From: Klebsiella ornithinolytica NBRC 105727 = ATCC 31898
GTDB taxonomy: Bacteria; Pseudomonadota; Gammaproteobacteria; Enterobacterales; Enterobacteriaceae
DNA: 64,000 nucleotides
Assembly: GCF_001598295.1 (NCBI RefSeq)
Contig: NZ_BCYR01000001.1
Span: 620,001 to 684,000 of the forward strand
Direction of reading: 5' to 3'
Shown here: one piece after another, positions 55,232 through 62,844 of the stretch
Layout of the letters: the number at the start of each line of letters is the position of its first letter
Position numbering within the stretch: position 1 is the first letter of the stretch
The notes under the pieces: generated by a model
What the model was told of the DNA's origin: nothing
The model's database searches: none
What the model saw: the letters and a program-made list of their open reading frames with translations, nothing else
Made by a program: the position numbers and the translations under genes

Positions 55232-56125
55232 ATGAGGATTCTGCTTACTGGCGGTACCGGCCTGATTGGCCGGCATCTGATCCCCCGGCTGCTGGAGCTT
55301 GGGCATCACGTAACGGTATCAACGCGCAGCCCGGAAAAAGCGCAAACCCGGCTGGATGCCCGCGTCACCTTGTGGCGCGGCTTCGAAGGCCATCATCACC
55401 TCAATGAGATTGATGCCGTCATCAATCTGGCAGGCGAACCTATCGCCGACAAACGCTGGACGGCGGAGCAAAAGCAGCGTCTGTGTCACAGCCGCTGGGA
55501 TATCACTCAAAAGCTGGTGAATCTGTTCAACGCCAGCGATACGCCACCCGCCGTGCTGATCAGCGGCTCTGCCGTAGGCTTTTACGGCGATCTCGGGGAA
55601 GTTGTGGTGACCGAAGATGAGCCGCCGCACAATGAATTTACCCACAAACTCTGCGCCCGCTGGGAGCAGCTGGCCTGCGAGGCGCAAAGCGATCGCACCC
55701 GCGTCTGCCTGCTGCGCACCGGCGCGGTGCTGGCGCCGACGGGCGGGATCCTGGCCAAACTGATGCCGCTCTTCAGGCTTGGACTCGGCGGCCCTATTGG
55801 TAACGGCAGGCAGTATCTGGCCTGGATTCATATCGATGATATGGTCAACGGCATTCTGTGGCTGCTGGATAACGATCTCAGCGGGCCTTTCAATATGGTT
55901 TCCCCTTATCCGGTCCGCAATGAACAGTTTGCCCATTCTCTCGGGCATGCGCTGAATCGTCCGGCAATTTTCCGCGTACCGGCAACGGCGATTCGCCTGC
56001 TGATGGGAGAGTCGTCGGTACTGGTGCTCGGCGGGCAGCGGGCGTTGCCCCGGCGCCTGGAGGATGCCGGTTTTGGCTTCCGCTGGTACGATCTGGAAGA
56101 AGCGCTGGCCGACATGCTGCGCTAG
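55232..56125 (+). CDS. yfcH: SDR-family epimerase-like protein YfcH
   Basis: The 297-residue product is a TIGR01777-type NAD(P)-binding protein with the N-terminal motif [42 protein letters not shown] and [22 protein letters not shown]. coli YfcH has the same length; substrate unknown. GGGAGG lies 7 bases before its ATG. It forms an operon with folX. A hairpin follows the stop. Confidence 0.94.
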   Translation: MRILLTGGTGLIGRHLIPRLLELGHHVTVSTRSPEKAQTRLDARVTLWRGFEGHHHLNEIDAVINLAGEPIADKRWTAEQKQRLCHSRWDITQKLVNLFNASDTPPAVLISGSAVGFYGDLGEVVVTEDEPPHNEFTHKLCARWEQLACEAQSDRTRVCLLRTGAVLAPTGGILAKLMPLFRLGLGGPIGNGRQYLAWIHIDDMVNGILWLLDNDLSGPFNMVSPYPVRNEQFAHSLGHALNRPAIFRVPATAIRLLMGESSVLVLGGQRALPRRLEDAGFGFRWYDLEEALADMLR

Positions 56126-56136
56126 TTCATTTCGCT

Positions 56137-56161
56137 CAGGGAGATCGCATCGGTCTCCCTG
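56137..56161 (+). terminator. Hairpin after yfcH
   Basis: CAGGGAGA - nine bases - TCTCCCTG, an 8-bp perfect stem 11 bases past the yfcH stop. It is not followed by a T-run, so the termination strength is uncertain. Confidence 0.45.
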
Positions 56162-56297
56162 GACGATTATCTTGTGGAACCCACCTCGCAGCGCGTAAAA
56201 CGAGCCCGTTTAGCCCCGCCTTAATTGTGAATTCGCTTCCGGTGAATCTCCTCTCACTCTGTCATAACCCCCGCTCTACAACTCAACACCCCCAACC

Positions 56298-56313
56298 GTT
56301 GACAATCGTCAAC
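56298..56313 (+). promoter_or_regulatory. Palindromic operator-like site over a TTGACA hexamer
   Basis: GTTGAC - AATC - GTCAAC is a perfect inverted repeat containing TTGACA, a consensus -35. Seventeen bases on is CAGGAT, a poor -10. It lies 29 bases before the ATG of the downstream two-module gene, which encodes a winged-helix-type DNA-binding domain. Autoregulation through this palindrome is a natural inference. Confidence 0.5.
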
Positions 56314-56342
56314 ACCTCATTCAGGATGACCAGGACCCAGCG

Positions 56343-57167
56343 ATGAAGGAACATCCGGATAAACATATCAGAGCAGCCATTGACTACGCGCTGGTGCAGG
56401 TCTGGATTTTTCTCCCTGGCGGCAAAAGCGCCCACTGTTTTGGCCGATTAATATGCGGTACGGCCCATCATCCGGAGCATATGATGAGCATCTGGAGTAC
56501 ACCTGCGGTACCCATTAACCACGCCCGGCAACTCATCAGAATGGTCGACCGCTGCCAGCCGCCTACAGCGAATAAAATTCACCACCAGAAGGATTTAGCC
56601 ATGGCGCTGTATAATTTTACGCTCACCCTCTCCGGCGTCACTGTTCATACCGAGGGGCTTGAGGATGCGCTGCATACGGCAGGCTGCGCTGATGCGCTGG
56701 TCTGTTTTTACGGAACCGCGGTCTATCTGGAGTTCGCTCGCGAAAGCGACTCTCTCGAGCGGGCCATTCTGTCAGCCATTGCCGATATCGAATCCGCACC
56801 GGCTCTGAACGCGCGGGTCGAATCCGTCGATTCCGCGCTGGTAGGATTAAGCGATATTGCCGAACTCGCCGGCCTGACGCGACAGGCCATTGCCCTGCTG
56901 AAAGATGGCGCGAGAGGTTCGGGCCAGTTTCCGGGACCGGTACAGCGCGTTAAGGGCAATTCGCCGCTGTGGCGCTGGAAAACCGTCGTCAGATGGCTGG
57001 TTATGGAGGGACGTCTTGCCGAAGACTCACCGCTGGTCGCCCACGCGGCAGTACTGGATAACCTCAACCTGGCGTTACAATTGAGGGCTACGCCAGAGAG
57101 CAAAACCGTGCTGCGCTACCTTCGCGGGCTCGAAAATCAGCGCCAGGCTTCGCCGACGGTCGGTTAG
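56343..57167 (+). CDS. Two-module ORF: small HicA-like module fused in frame to a HTH protein
   Basis: I do not recognise this as a named gene. One open frame of 274 codons starts at ATG 56343 (AGGAC 7 bases upstream) and reads through two apparent proteins. Residues 1 to about 86 form a small basic module. A helix (KHIRAAIDYALVQ) is followed by strands (WIFLPGGKSAHCFGRLICG and HMMSIWSTP) and a helix (HARQLIRMVDRC). The order, the His in a Gly/Ser turn and the terminal helix resemble the HicA/dsRBD-like fold. Residues 87-274 are the HTH protein described at 56601. The two modules are usually, as I remember, adjacent separate genes; here no stop codon separates them. Whether a fusion is made is unknown. 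Confidence 0.55.
   Translation: MKEHPDKHIRAAIDYALVQVWIFLPGGKSAHCFGRLICGTAHHPEHMMSIWSTPAVPINHARQLIRMVDRCQPPTANKIHHQKDLAMALYNFTLTLSGVTVHTEGLEDALHTAGCADALVCFYGTAVYLEFARESDSLERAILSAIADIESAPALNARVESVDSALVGLSDIAELAGLTRQAIALLKDGARGSGQFPGPVQRVKGNSPLWRWKTVVRWLVMEGRLAEDSPLVAHAAVLDNLNLALQLRATPESKTVLRYLRGLENQRQASPTVG
56601..57167 (+). CDS. HTH DNA-binding protein, HicB-like N-terminus (internal start)
   Basis: ATG 56601 has its own strong ribosome binding site (AGAAGGA, 7 bases upstream), so a 188-residue protein can be made separately. Residues 1-70 (ALYNFTLTLSGVTVHTEGLE, ALVCFYGTAVYLEFARES, SLERAILSAIADIES) have a beta-alpha-beta-beta-alpha pattern reminiscent of the HicB partial RNase-H-like domain. 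Residues 80-135 look like a MerR/AlpA-type winged helix: VGLSDIAELAGLTRQAIALL, then FPGPVQRV and WRWKTVVRWLVMEGRL. No enzymatic motif is seen. The likely role is antitoxin or autoregulator for the module upstream, by analogy only. Confidence 0.7.
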   Translation: MALYNFTLTLSGVTVHTEGLEDALHTAGCADALVCFYGTAVYLEFARESDSLERAILSAIADIESAPALNARVESVDSALVGLSDIAELAGLTRQAIALLKDGARGSGQFPGPVQRVKGNSPLWRWKTVVRWLVMEGRLAEDSPLVAHAAVLDNLNLALQLRATPESKTVLRYLRGLENQRQASPTVG

Positions 57168-57234
57168 ACGCGTAAACATTCCGGCGCTTTATGGTGTTAA
57201 GGTGGCGGAGTCATTCACCTTTATGGACTGCTTT

Positions 57235-57732
57235 ATGACAATACTCACTACCCCGCGCCTGCGCCTCTCGCCGTTTAGCTTATCCGACTGGCCTTTTTTC
57301 CTCCGTCTGCGTCGCGATCGTCAGGTCATGCGCTTTATGGGTGAAATGCTCGATGAGCCCGCGCTGCGTACCCTGTTTGCCGCGCGCTGCGCGGATCCCG
57401 GCGTGTTTGTGCTGCGCGATAAAAAAGGTGTGGCCATCGGTGATATCGGCCTGCGCATCAGCAGTAAAAATCCGCATGAAGCCGATGTCGGATATGCCCT
57501 CATCCCGGAGGCGCAGGGTCAGGGATATGCCAGTGAAGCGCTGCGGGCGATATGTGATTACGGCTTTAGCCAGCTCGGTGTCAATGCCATCAACGCCTGG
57601 GTACTGGGTGACAATATCGGGTCGGCGCGTCTGCTGGAAAAACACGGTTTTGTGCGGATTCAGGTGCTGGAAAAAGCCTACCACCTGAACGGCGTCGATT
57701 ACGATGACTGGGTATATCGGCTGGAGCGGTAA
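57235..57732 (+). CDS. GNAT family N-acetyltransferase
   Basis: The product (165 residues from ATG 57235) is a RimJ/RimL-type acetyltransferase. It opens with ILTTPRLRLSPFSLSDW, then GVAIGDIGLRI, the acetyl-CoA loop PEAQGQGYASEALRAI, and a tail with NIGSARLLEKHGFVRI. The substrate is unknown. Start codon choice is uncertain: GTG 57202 and ATG 57223 are in frame, and ribosome binding sites are all weak. 57235 gives the typical family N-terminus. It is convergent with hisP, with a hairpin between them. Part of the segment that replaces the E. coli gene between yfcH and hisP. Confidence 0.85.
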   Translation: MTILTTPRLRLSPFSLSDWPFFLRLRRDRQVMRFMGEMLDEPALRTLFAARCADPGVFVLRDKKGVAIGDIGLRISSKNPHEADVGYALIPEAQGQGYASEALRAICDYGFSQLGVNAINAWVLGDNIGSARLLEKHGFVRIQVLEKAYHLNGVDYDDWVYRLER

Positions 57733-57736
57733 TCTG

Positions 57737-57762
57737 CTCCCGGCGAGCGGTTTCGCCGGGAG
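57737..57762. terminator. Hairpin between the acetyltransferase gene and hisP
   Basis: CTCCCGGCGA - six bases - TCGCCGGGAG, a perfect 10-bp stem between two convergent stops. There is no T-run on either side. Confidence 0.55.
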
Positions 57763-57772
57763 ACAGCAAGGC

Positions 57773-58546
57773 TTACTTCAAGGAGCCTTTCAGGAACTGC
57801 TGCAGGCGTGGGCTTTTCGGATTGCCGAACAGCTCATCCGGATGACCTTCTTCTTCAATCTTGCCCTGATGCAGGAAAATGACGTGCGAAGAGACATGGC
57901 GCGCAAAGCCCATTTCATGGGTCACTACCACCATGGTTTTGCCCTCTTCCGCCAGCTTCTGCATGATACGCAGCACCTCCCCGACCAGTTCAGGATCAAG
58001 CGCGGAAGTCGGTTCGTCAAACAGCAGCACATCGGGCTCCATCGCCAGCGCACGCGCAATGGAGACGCGCTGCTGCTGACCGCCGGAGAGATGCACCGGG
58101 TATTTGATCTGCTGGCGCTCATCGATACCCACTTTCGCCAGATATTTCACCGCCCGCTCGCGCGCTTCCTGCTTACTCAGCCCGAGAACCTGAATCGGCG
58201 CTTCCATGACGTTTTCCAGCACCGTCATATGGCTCCACAGATTGAAATGCTGGAACACCATCGTCAGGCGCGTACGCAGCAGACGCAGCTGGTTTTTATC
58301 CGCGACCTTCAGCTGACCGTCTTTGTCGCGAACCAGACCAATATTCTGCCCGTTAACCACGATGGTGCCTTCGCTGGGCTTTTCCAGGAAGTTAATGCAG
58401 CGCAAAAAGGTACTTTTACCGGAACCCGATGAACCGATAATGCTGATAACGTCTCCGGCTTGCGCCCGTAACGAGACGCCTTTCAGCACCTCATGCTCGC
58501 CGTAACGTTTATGGAGATCGATAACATTTAATTTATTGTCGGACAT
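57773..58546 (-). CDS. hisP: Histidine/lysine/arginine/ornithine ABC transporter ATPase HisP
   Basis: HisP is the ATPase that powers import by HisQM with the periplasmic proteins HisJ and ArgT. The 257-residue product has Walker A at Gly38-Thr46 (GSSGSGKST), signature [15 protein letters not shown], Walker [13 protein letters not shown] and the switch His ([10 protein letters not shown]). It follows hisM by 7 bases and ends the operon. Confidence 0.98.
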   Translation of the reverse strand: MSDNKLNVIDLHKRYGEHEVLKGVSLRAQAGDVISIIGSSGSGKSTFLRCINFLEKPSEGTIVVNGQNIGLVRDKDGQLKVADKNQLRLLRTRLTMVFQHFNLWSHMTVLENVMEAPIQVLGLSKQEARERAVKYLAKVGIDERQQIKYPVHLSGGQQQRVSIARALAMEPDVLLFDEPTSALDPELVGEVLRIMQKLAEEGKTMVVVTHEMGFARHVSSHVIFLHQGKIEEEGHPDELFGNPKSPRLQQFLKGSLK

Positions 58547-58553
58547 GGCGGTC

Positions 58554-59270
58554 TCAATGCGTCGAAGAAGGTTTTATATGCTGCAACCAGCGCTTTTCCG
58601 CCTTGCGGAACAAGCTAATCAGCACATACGAAATAATTAAATAGAGCACCGCGGCAATCCCGAAGGCGGTGAACGGCTGATAGGTCGCCGAGTTAATATC
58701 CCTGGCGATTTTCAGCAGATCCGGCACGGTGGCAGTAAAAGCCAGCGCGGTGGAGTGCAGCATCAGAATCACTTCGTTGCTGTACGCTGGCAGCGCGATA
58801 CGCAGCGCAGACGGCAAAATAATGCAGCGATACATTTTGACCGATGAGAAACCATAGGCCCGCGCCGCTTCAATTTCCCCGGGAGGGACGGAACGGATCG
58901 CCCCGGCAAAAATCTCCGTGGTATAGGCGCAGGTATTGAGCGTTAAGGCCAGCACCGTACAGTTGAGGCCGCTGCGGAAAAAGGCGTTCAGCAGCTCGGT
59001 GCCTTTGACGATTTCCAGCGTATACATCCCGGAGTAAAACACCAGCAGCTGTACGTACAGCGGCGTACCGCGGAACACATAGGTAAACAGCCAGATCGGA
59101 AACTGAATGTATTTATTGCTAGAGACACGACCGATAGCGAGAAATACTGCCAGTATGCCGCCCATCACCACCGAGGAGATCAGCAGCCACAGCGTGATAG
59201 CCACCCCGGTAAAGCGATAGCCGTCGGTCCACAGCAGCGATTTCCAGTACTCCTGAATAATCTCAATCAC
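58554..59270 (-). CDS. hisM: Histidine/lysine/arginine/ornithine ABC transporter permease HisM
   Basis: HisM is one of two permease subunits. The 238-residue product has about five hydrophobic segments and the EAA coupling loop [30 protein letters not shown] that docks onto HisP. It overlaps the hisQ stop by four bases. Confidence 0.97.
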   Translation of the reverse strand: MIEIIQEYWKSLLWTDGYRFTGVAITLWLLISSVVMGGILAVFLAIGRVSSNKYIQFPIWLFTYVFRGTPLYVQLLVFYSGMYTLEIVKGTELLNAFFRSGLNCTVLALTLNTCAYTTEIFAGAIRSVPPGEIEAARAYGFSSVKMYRCIILPSALRIALPAYSNEVILMLHSTALAFTATVPDLLKIARDINSATYQPFTAFGIAAVLYLIISYVLISLFRKAEKRWLQHIKPSSTH

Positions 59271-59953
59271 AGGTCAGCCCTCTTCACGCCCACGGAGTAA
59301 CGGCGTTCAAGCAGCAGCAGTACACCATTGGAAACTGTGGTAAACACGAGATAAACCAGACCGCAGACGATCGCAAAGTAGAACGGCTGCCAGGTACTTT
59401 TCCCCGCCAGCTGGGTGGCTTTGACCACATCTTCCAGCCCCAGCAGAGAGACCAGCGCCGTTGCCTTGAGGATAACCTGCCAGTTGTTGCCAATTCCCGG
59501 TAACGCATAGCGCATCATTGCCGGAAAGAGGATCCGCCGGAAGGTCTGCCCGTTGCTGAAGCCAAAGGCCGTCGCCGCTTCGATGTGTCCTTTCGGAACC
59601 GCCATGAAAGCGCCGCGGAAGGTTTCAGTAAAATAGGCACCGTAGATAAAGCCCAGCGTAATAATCCCCGCGACCATTGGGTCAATATCAAACTGTGATA
59701 GTCCCAGTGCGTCGGTGAGCGTATTCAGCGCAATCTGCAGACCGTAGAAAATCAGCAGCATCAGCACCAGATCGGGCACGCCACGAATTAGCGTGGTGTA
59801 GCCTTCAAATACCAGCGCCAGCGGTCGATTGCTCGATAGCTTAGCTCCGGCACCCGCCAGACCAATGAGGACCGCCAGCACAACCGAACTAAGAGCCAGC
59901 TCCAGTGTGACAAGAGCGCCCTGTAAAATAACCTGTGAAAACCCGTACAGCAT
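59267..59953 (-). CDS. hisQ: Histidine/lysine/arginine/ornithine ABC transporter permease HisQ
   Basis: HisQ pairs with HisM in the membrane. The 228-residue product equals E. coli HisQ, with hydrophobic segments and the EAA loop HIEAATAFGFSNGQTFRRILFPAMMRYALPG. Start 59953 (MLYGFSQVILQGALVTLELA) is preceded by AGGG; an upstream in-frame ATG adds seven residues with no support. It follows hisJ by 66 bases. Confidence 0.97.
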   Translation of the reverse strand: MLYGFSQVILQGALVTLELALSSVVLAVLIGLAGAGAKLSSNRPLALVFEGYTTLIRGVPDLVLMLLIFYGLQIALNTLTDALGLSQFDIDPMVAGIITLGFIYGAYFTETFRGAFMAVPKGHIEAATAFGFSNGQTFRRILFPAMMRYALPGIGNNWQVILKATALVSLLGLEDVVKATQLAGKSTWQPFYFAIVCGLVYLVFTTVSNGVLLLLERRYSVGVKRADL

Positions 59954-60019
59954 GCTGTCTGCCCTGTCTGTCATCGACCATCACGCGCCAATATGCGCGC
60001 GATGGGGTACGTATGATGC

Positions 60020-60802
60020 TTAGTCACCGTACACGTTAAAATCGAAATATTCTTTTGCCAGCTTGTCGTAGGTGCCATCTTTGCGCATATCCGCGAAGGC
60101 CTTATTTAACGCCTCGCGCAGCTCGTTGTCCTCTTTACGCAGGCCCATGCCGGTACCGACGCCAAACAGTTTTTCATCCTTAATCGACGGACCGCCAAAC
60201 TGGTAATCTTTACCAACAGGCTGTTTGAGGAAGCCTTCGCTCGCGGCGACTTCATCCTGGAACGCCGCGTCGATGCGCCCGGCGGTCAGGTCGGAATAGA
60301 TATTGTCCTGGCCCTGATAAGAGACAATTTCAATCCCTTTCGGTGCCCAGTGCTCATTACCATAGGTCTCCTGGGTGGTCCCCTGAAGCACACCGATACG
60401 CTTGCCTTTCAGTTTCGCGAGATCCGGCGTGATATCACTGCCTTTTTTCACAACCAGACGGGAATCTGCAGCGTAAAGTTTGTCGGTGAAAGCAATTTCC
60501 TGCTGACGTTTTTCGGTAATGGACAACGAAGACATAATCGCATCGATTTTCTTCGCTTTTAAAGAGGGGATCAGCGCATCCAGCGGGTTTTCAACGAAGG
60601 TACATTGCGTATTGATACGCTTACACAGCTCTTTTGCCAAATCGATGTCAAAACCAATCAACTGACCCTGCGCATTTTTCGATTCGAACGGGGCATAAGT
60701 TGGATCGGTACCGATACGTAGTTTTTGCGGAATGGCTGCGAATACCGTGCTAACGCTGGAAAGGGCCAGCGCTAAAGAAAGAGACAACGCCAGTTTTTTC
60801 AT
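60020..60802 (-). CDS. hisJ: Histidine-binding periplasmic protein HisJ
   Basis: HisJ delivers histidine to the HisQMP importer. The 260-residue precursor has a signal peptide ([10 protein letters not shown] to VFA, cleavage expected after Ala22) and then the type 3 solute-binding fold ([55 protein letters not shown]). Two cysteines (C60-C67 region of the precursor) can form the known disulfide. It has its own sigma-54-type promoter in the 267-base gap after argT. Highly similar to ArgT, reflecting an old tandem duplication. Confidence 0.97.
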   Translation of the reverse strand: MKKLALSLSLALALSSVSTVFAAIPQKLRIGTDPTYAPFESKNAQGQLIGFDIDLAKELCKRINTQCTFVENPLDALIPSLKAKKIDAIMSSLSITEKRQQEIAFTDKLYAADSRLVVKKGSDITPDLAKLKGKRIGVLQGTTQETYGNEHWAPKGIEIVSYQGQDNIYSDLTAGRIDAAFQDEVAASEGFLKQPVGKDYQFGGPSIKDEKLFGVGTGMGLRKEDNELREALNKAFADMRKDGTYDKLAKEYFDFNVYGD

Positions 60803-60852
60803 AACTATCCTCAACAGACTGTCATTCTAACGAGTTTATTAGAAGTACTTAC

Positions 60853-60868
60853 GGCAGTTATCGTGCCA
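60853..60868 (-). promoter_or_regulatory. Sigma-54 promoter of hisJQMP
   Basis: On the minus strand TGGCACGATAACTGCC matches TGGCACG-N4-TTGCW with exact GG/GC spacing (one mismatch at the first T of TTGC and one at the last base). It lies about 50 bases before the hisJ start and downstream of two NtrC-like sites, as expected for a nitrogen-regulated promoter. Confidence 0.85.
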
Positions 60869-60970
60869 TTATTCGCCCCGGTAAGGCAAAGCATTCTGCG
60901 CCCGGAAGCCAATTATTTCGCACCATAAACGCTTAACTATGCATTAAGCGCCCGACAAAACCGCCTTTTA

Positions 60971-60987
60971 TGCACCAAATCGGAACA
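60971..60987. promoter_or_regulatory. Weaker NtrC-like enhancer site
   Basis: TGCACC - AAATC - GGAACA, a perfect left half and a 4 of 6 right half of TGCACC-N5-GGTGCA. Its centre is 30 bases from the stronger site at 61001, about three helical turns, which favours cooperative NtrC binding. Confidence 0.5.
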
Positions 60988-61000
60988 CCGCAGGCAAACT

Positions 61001-61017
61001 TGCACCAATTTAGTGCA
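61001..61017. promoter_or_regulatory. NtrC enhancer site upstream of hisJ
   Basis: TGCACC - AATTT - AGTGCA matches the NtrC consensus TGCACC-N5-GGTGCA at 11 of 12 positions. It lies roughly 150 bases upstream of the hisJ sigma-54 promoter and just after the argT stop. Confidence 0.82.
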
Positions 61018-61041
61018 ATCGTGGACATGCGAAGTCCCTCA

Positions 61042-61059
61042 GGCCCGGTTTCCCGGGCC
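61042..61059 (-). terminator. Hairpin after argT
   Basis: GGCCCGG - four bases - CCGGGCC, a 7-bp GC-only stem 10 bases past the argT stop, without a T-run. It could partly terminate or protect the argT message, allowing separate levels of argT and hisJQMP. Confidence 0.55.
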
Positions 61060-61069
61060 AGCGGCGTGC

Positions 61070-61852
61070 TTAGTCACCGTAGACGTTGAAGTTGAAGTAT
61101 TTCTTCGCCATTTTGTCGTAGGTCCCGTCTTTACGCATTTCAGCCAACGCACTGTCGAAAGCGGCTTTCAGCTCGCCATCGGTTTTACGCAGGCCAATGC
61201 CGGTACCATCACCGAAGAATTTTTTATCTTTGACAGAGGGACCGGCAAAGGCGAAATCTTTACCGGCAGGTTGTTTGAGGAAGCCTTCGCTGGCGGCGAC
61301 TTCATCCTGCAGCGCAGCATCAAGACGGCCGGCAGCAAGGTCGGAGTAGATCAGATCCTGGTTCTGGTAGGCAACGACATCCACGCCCTGGCTACGCCAG
61401 CGTTCATTGCCGTACGCTTCCTGAGTTGAACCCTGCAGTACCCCGACGTGTTTGCCCTTCAGGGATTCCAGCGTCGGCTGGATTGATGAACCTTTTGGCG
61501 CAATCAGACGGGAGTCAGCGGCATACAGCTTGTCAGAGAAGGCAATCTCCTGCTGACGTTTTTCAGTAATCGACAAGGAAGAGATAATGGCGTCAATTTT
61601 CTTCGCCTTCAGCGAAGGAATCAATGAATCAAAGTCGCTCCCCACCCAGGTACATTTTACTTTGATACGCGAGCACAGCTCGTTGCCCAAATCGATATCA
61701 AAACCAACGAAATCCCCTTTCGCATCCTTCGAAGAGAAAGGCGCGTAGGTGGCATCGGTACCGATACGAATGCTTTGCGGAAGCGCGGCAAAAACGCTGG
61801 AAGCGCTGCTGATTCCCATGATTAAAGAGAGGGCCAGGATCGTCTTCTTCAT
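61070..61852 (-). CDS. argT: Lysine/arginine/ornithine-binding periplasmic protein ArgT
   Basis: ArgT (LAO protein) delivers lysine, arginine and ornithine to the HisQMP importer. The 260-residue precursor has a signal peptide ending SSVFA (cleavage after Ala22) and the solute-binding fold ([55 protein letters not shown]). It is a paralogue of HisJ of identical length. A textbook sigma-54 promoter lies 69 bases upstream. Confidence 0.97.
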   Translation of the reverse strand: MKKTILALSLIMGISSASSVFAALPQSIRIGTDATYAPFSSKDAKGDFVGFDIDLGNELCSRIKVKCTWVGSDFDSLIPSLKAKKIDAIISSLSITEKRQQEIAFSDKLYAADSRLIAPKGSSIQPTLESLKGKHVGVLQGSTQEAYGNERWRSQGVDVVAYQNQDLIYSDLAAGRLDAALQDEVAASEGFLKQPAGKDFAFAGPSVKDKKFFGDGTGIGLRKTDGELKAAFDSALAEMRKDGTYDKMAKKYFNFNVYGD

Positions 61853-61920
61853 ACAATACCCTTAAGTGTCGTGATGTTGTTATATGGTGCGTTGCTTCGT
61901 TATGTGTAGCCGACTCATCC

Positions 61921-61936
61921 TGCAGGTTTTATGCCA
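61921..61936 (-). promoter_or_regulatory. Sigma-54 promoter of argT
   Basis: On the minus strand TGGCATAAAACCTGCA has the exact GG-N10-GC spacing of TGGCACG-N4-TTGCW and closely resembles the characterised argT (dhuA) promoter of Salmonella and E. coli. Transcription would start about 57 bases before the ATG. Confidence 0.9.
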
Positions 61937-62091
61937 TCTTCTCAGTGCGTGCTGGAAACAGCGTTAAATTTGTTAATATAAAGTTGCAGGATTGTCTTAA
62001 GAGGGAAGATAACAGCATTGACGGACAAACCGCAGTGGCCGAACGCAAAAAAACAAATTAAATGTTGAGGATTTGATCGGGGCGACAAAAT

Positions 62092-62108
62092 TGCACTGCG
62101 GAGGCGCA
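62092..62108. promoter_or_regulatory. NtrC-like site upstream of argT
   Basis: TGCACT - GCGGA - GGCGCA matches TGCACC-N5-GGTGCA at 10 of 12 positions. It lies about 170 bases upstream of the argT sigma-54 promoter, a workable distance for an NtrC enhancer. Confidence 0.6.
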
Positions 62109-62125
62109 AAAGTTCACGGCACGCA

Positions 62126-62710
62126 CTACTTTAGTGCGACTGAAGGTCCCTGCCAACGGGTAAAAAGATCCTGCGGAAGGGTAATATCGAACTGATCGAT
62201 AACCCGGTTGACCGTCTGGTTAATCACATCGTCGAGGGTTTGCGGGCGATGGTAGAAAGCCGGAACCGGCGGCATAATCACCGCGCCCATCTCTGCGGCC
62301 TGCACCAGCAGGCGCAGATGACCAAGATGGAACGGCGTTTCCCGCACGCACAGGACCAGCGGACGACGCTCTTTGAGGACCACGTCCGCCGCACGGGTCA
62401 GCAGACCATCGGTATAGCTGTGAACAATTCCGGAAAGCGTTTTCACCGAGCAAGGCAGTATCGCCATGCCGGCGGTCTTAAACGACCCCGACGAGATACT
62501 GGCGGCGATATCGCGCGCATCATGGACCACATCCGCCAGCGCCTGCACTTCCCGTAGAGAATAGTCGGTCTCCAGCGCCAGCGTCTGCCGCGCTGCCTGG
62601 CTCATGATCAGATGCGTTTCGACATCAGGCACATCGCGTAAAATCTGAAGCAGTCGCACACCGTAAATGGCGCCGCTGGCGCCGGAGATACCAATAATAA
62701 GTCGTTTCAC
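62126..62710 (-). CDS. ubiX: Flavin prenyltransferase UbiX
   Basis: UbiX attaches a dimethylallyl group to FMN to make the prenylated cofactor of UbiD decarboxylase in ubiquinone synthesis. The 194-residue product shows the FMN-binding GISGASGAIYGVRLL, ILPCSVKTLSGIVHSYTDGLLTRAADVVLKERR and MPPVPAFYHRPQ. The start is GTG 62710, where AGAGG lies 8 bases upstream; the open frame further up includes the purF terminator and is not coding. It is a few residues longer than E. coli UbiX at the C-terminus. Confidence 0.95.
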   Translation of the reverse strand: MKRLIIGISGASGAIYGVRLLQILRDVPDVETHLIMSQAARQTLALETDYSLREVQALADVVHDARDIAASISSGSFKTAGMAILPCSVKTLSGIVHSYTDGLLTRAADVVLKERRPLVLCVRETPFHLGHLRLLVQAAEMGAVIMPPVPAFYHRPQTLDDVINQTVNRVIDQFDITLPQDLFTRWQGPSVALK

Positions 62711-62796
62711 GATGATTGCCTCTTCCACATAATGGGGCAGACTTTGCCGGATTATAGCACCGGACGCAAGCCTTACGGCCACGCGGCAAAAACACA

Positions 62797-62826
62797 AAAG
62801 CCCGCGGTCGGATGACGGCGGGCTTT
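62797..62826 (-). terminator. Terminator between purF and ubiX
   Basis: In the minus direction AAAGCCCGC - 12-base loop - GCGGGCTTT continues with TGTGTTTTT. It lies 18 bases past the purF stop and may reduce read-through from purF into ubiX. Confidence 0.8.
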
Positions 62827-62844
62827 TCACAACGCTCGGGTTAA

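Noticed and set aside
62711-62830. Longer UbiX starting at 62830
   Set aside because: This stretch includes the purF terminator hairpin and lacks the family N-terminus; GTG 62710 fits the ribosome binding site.
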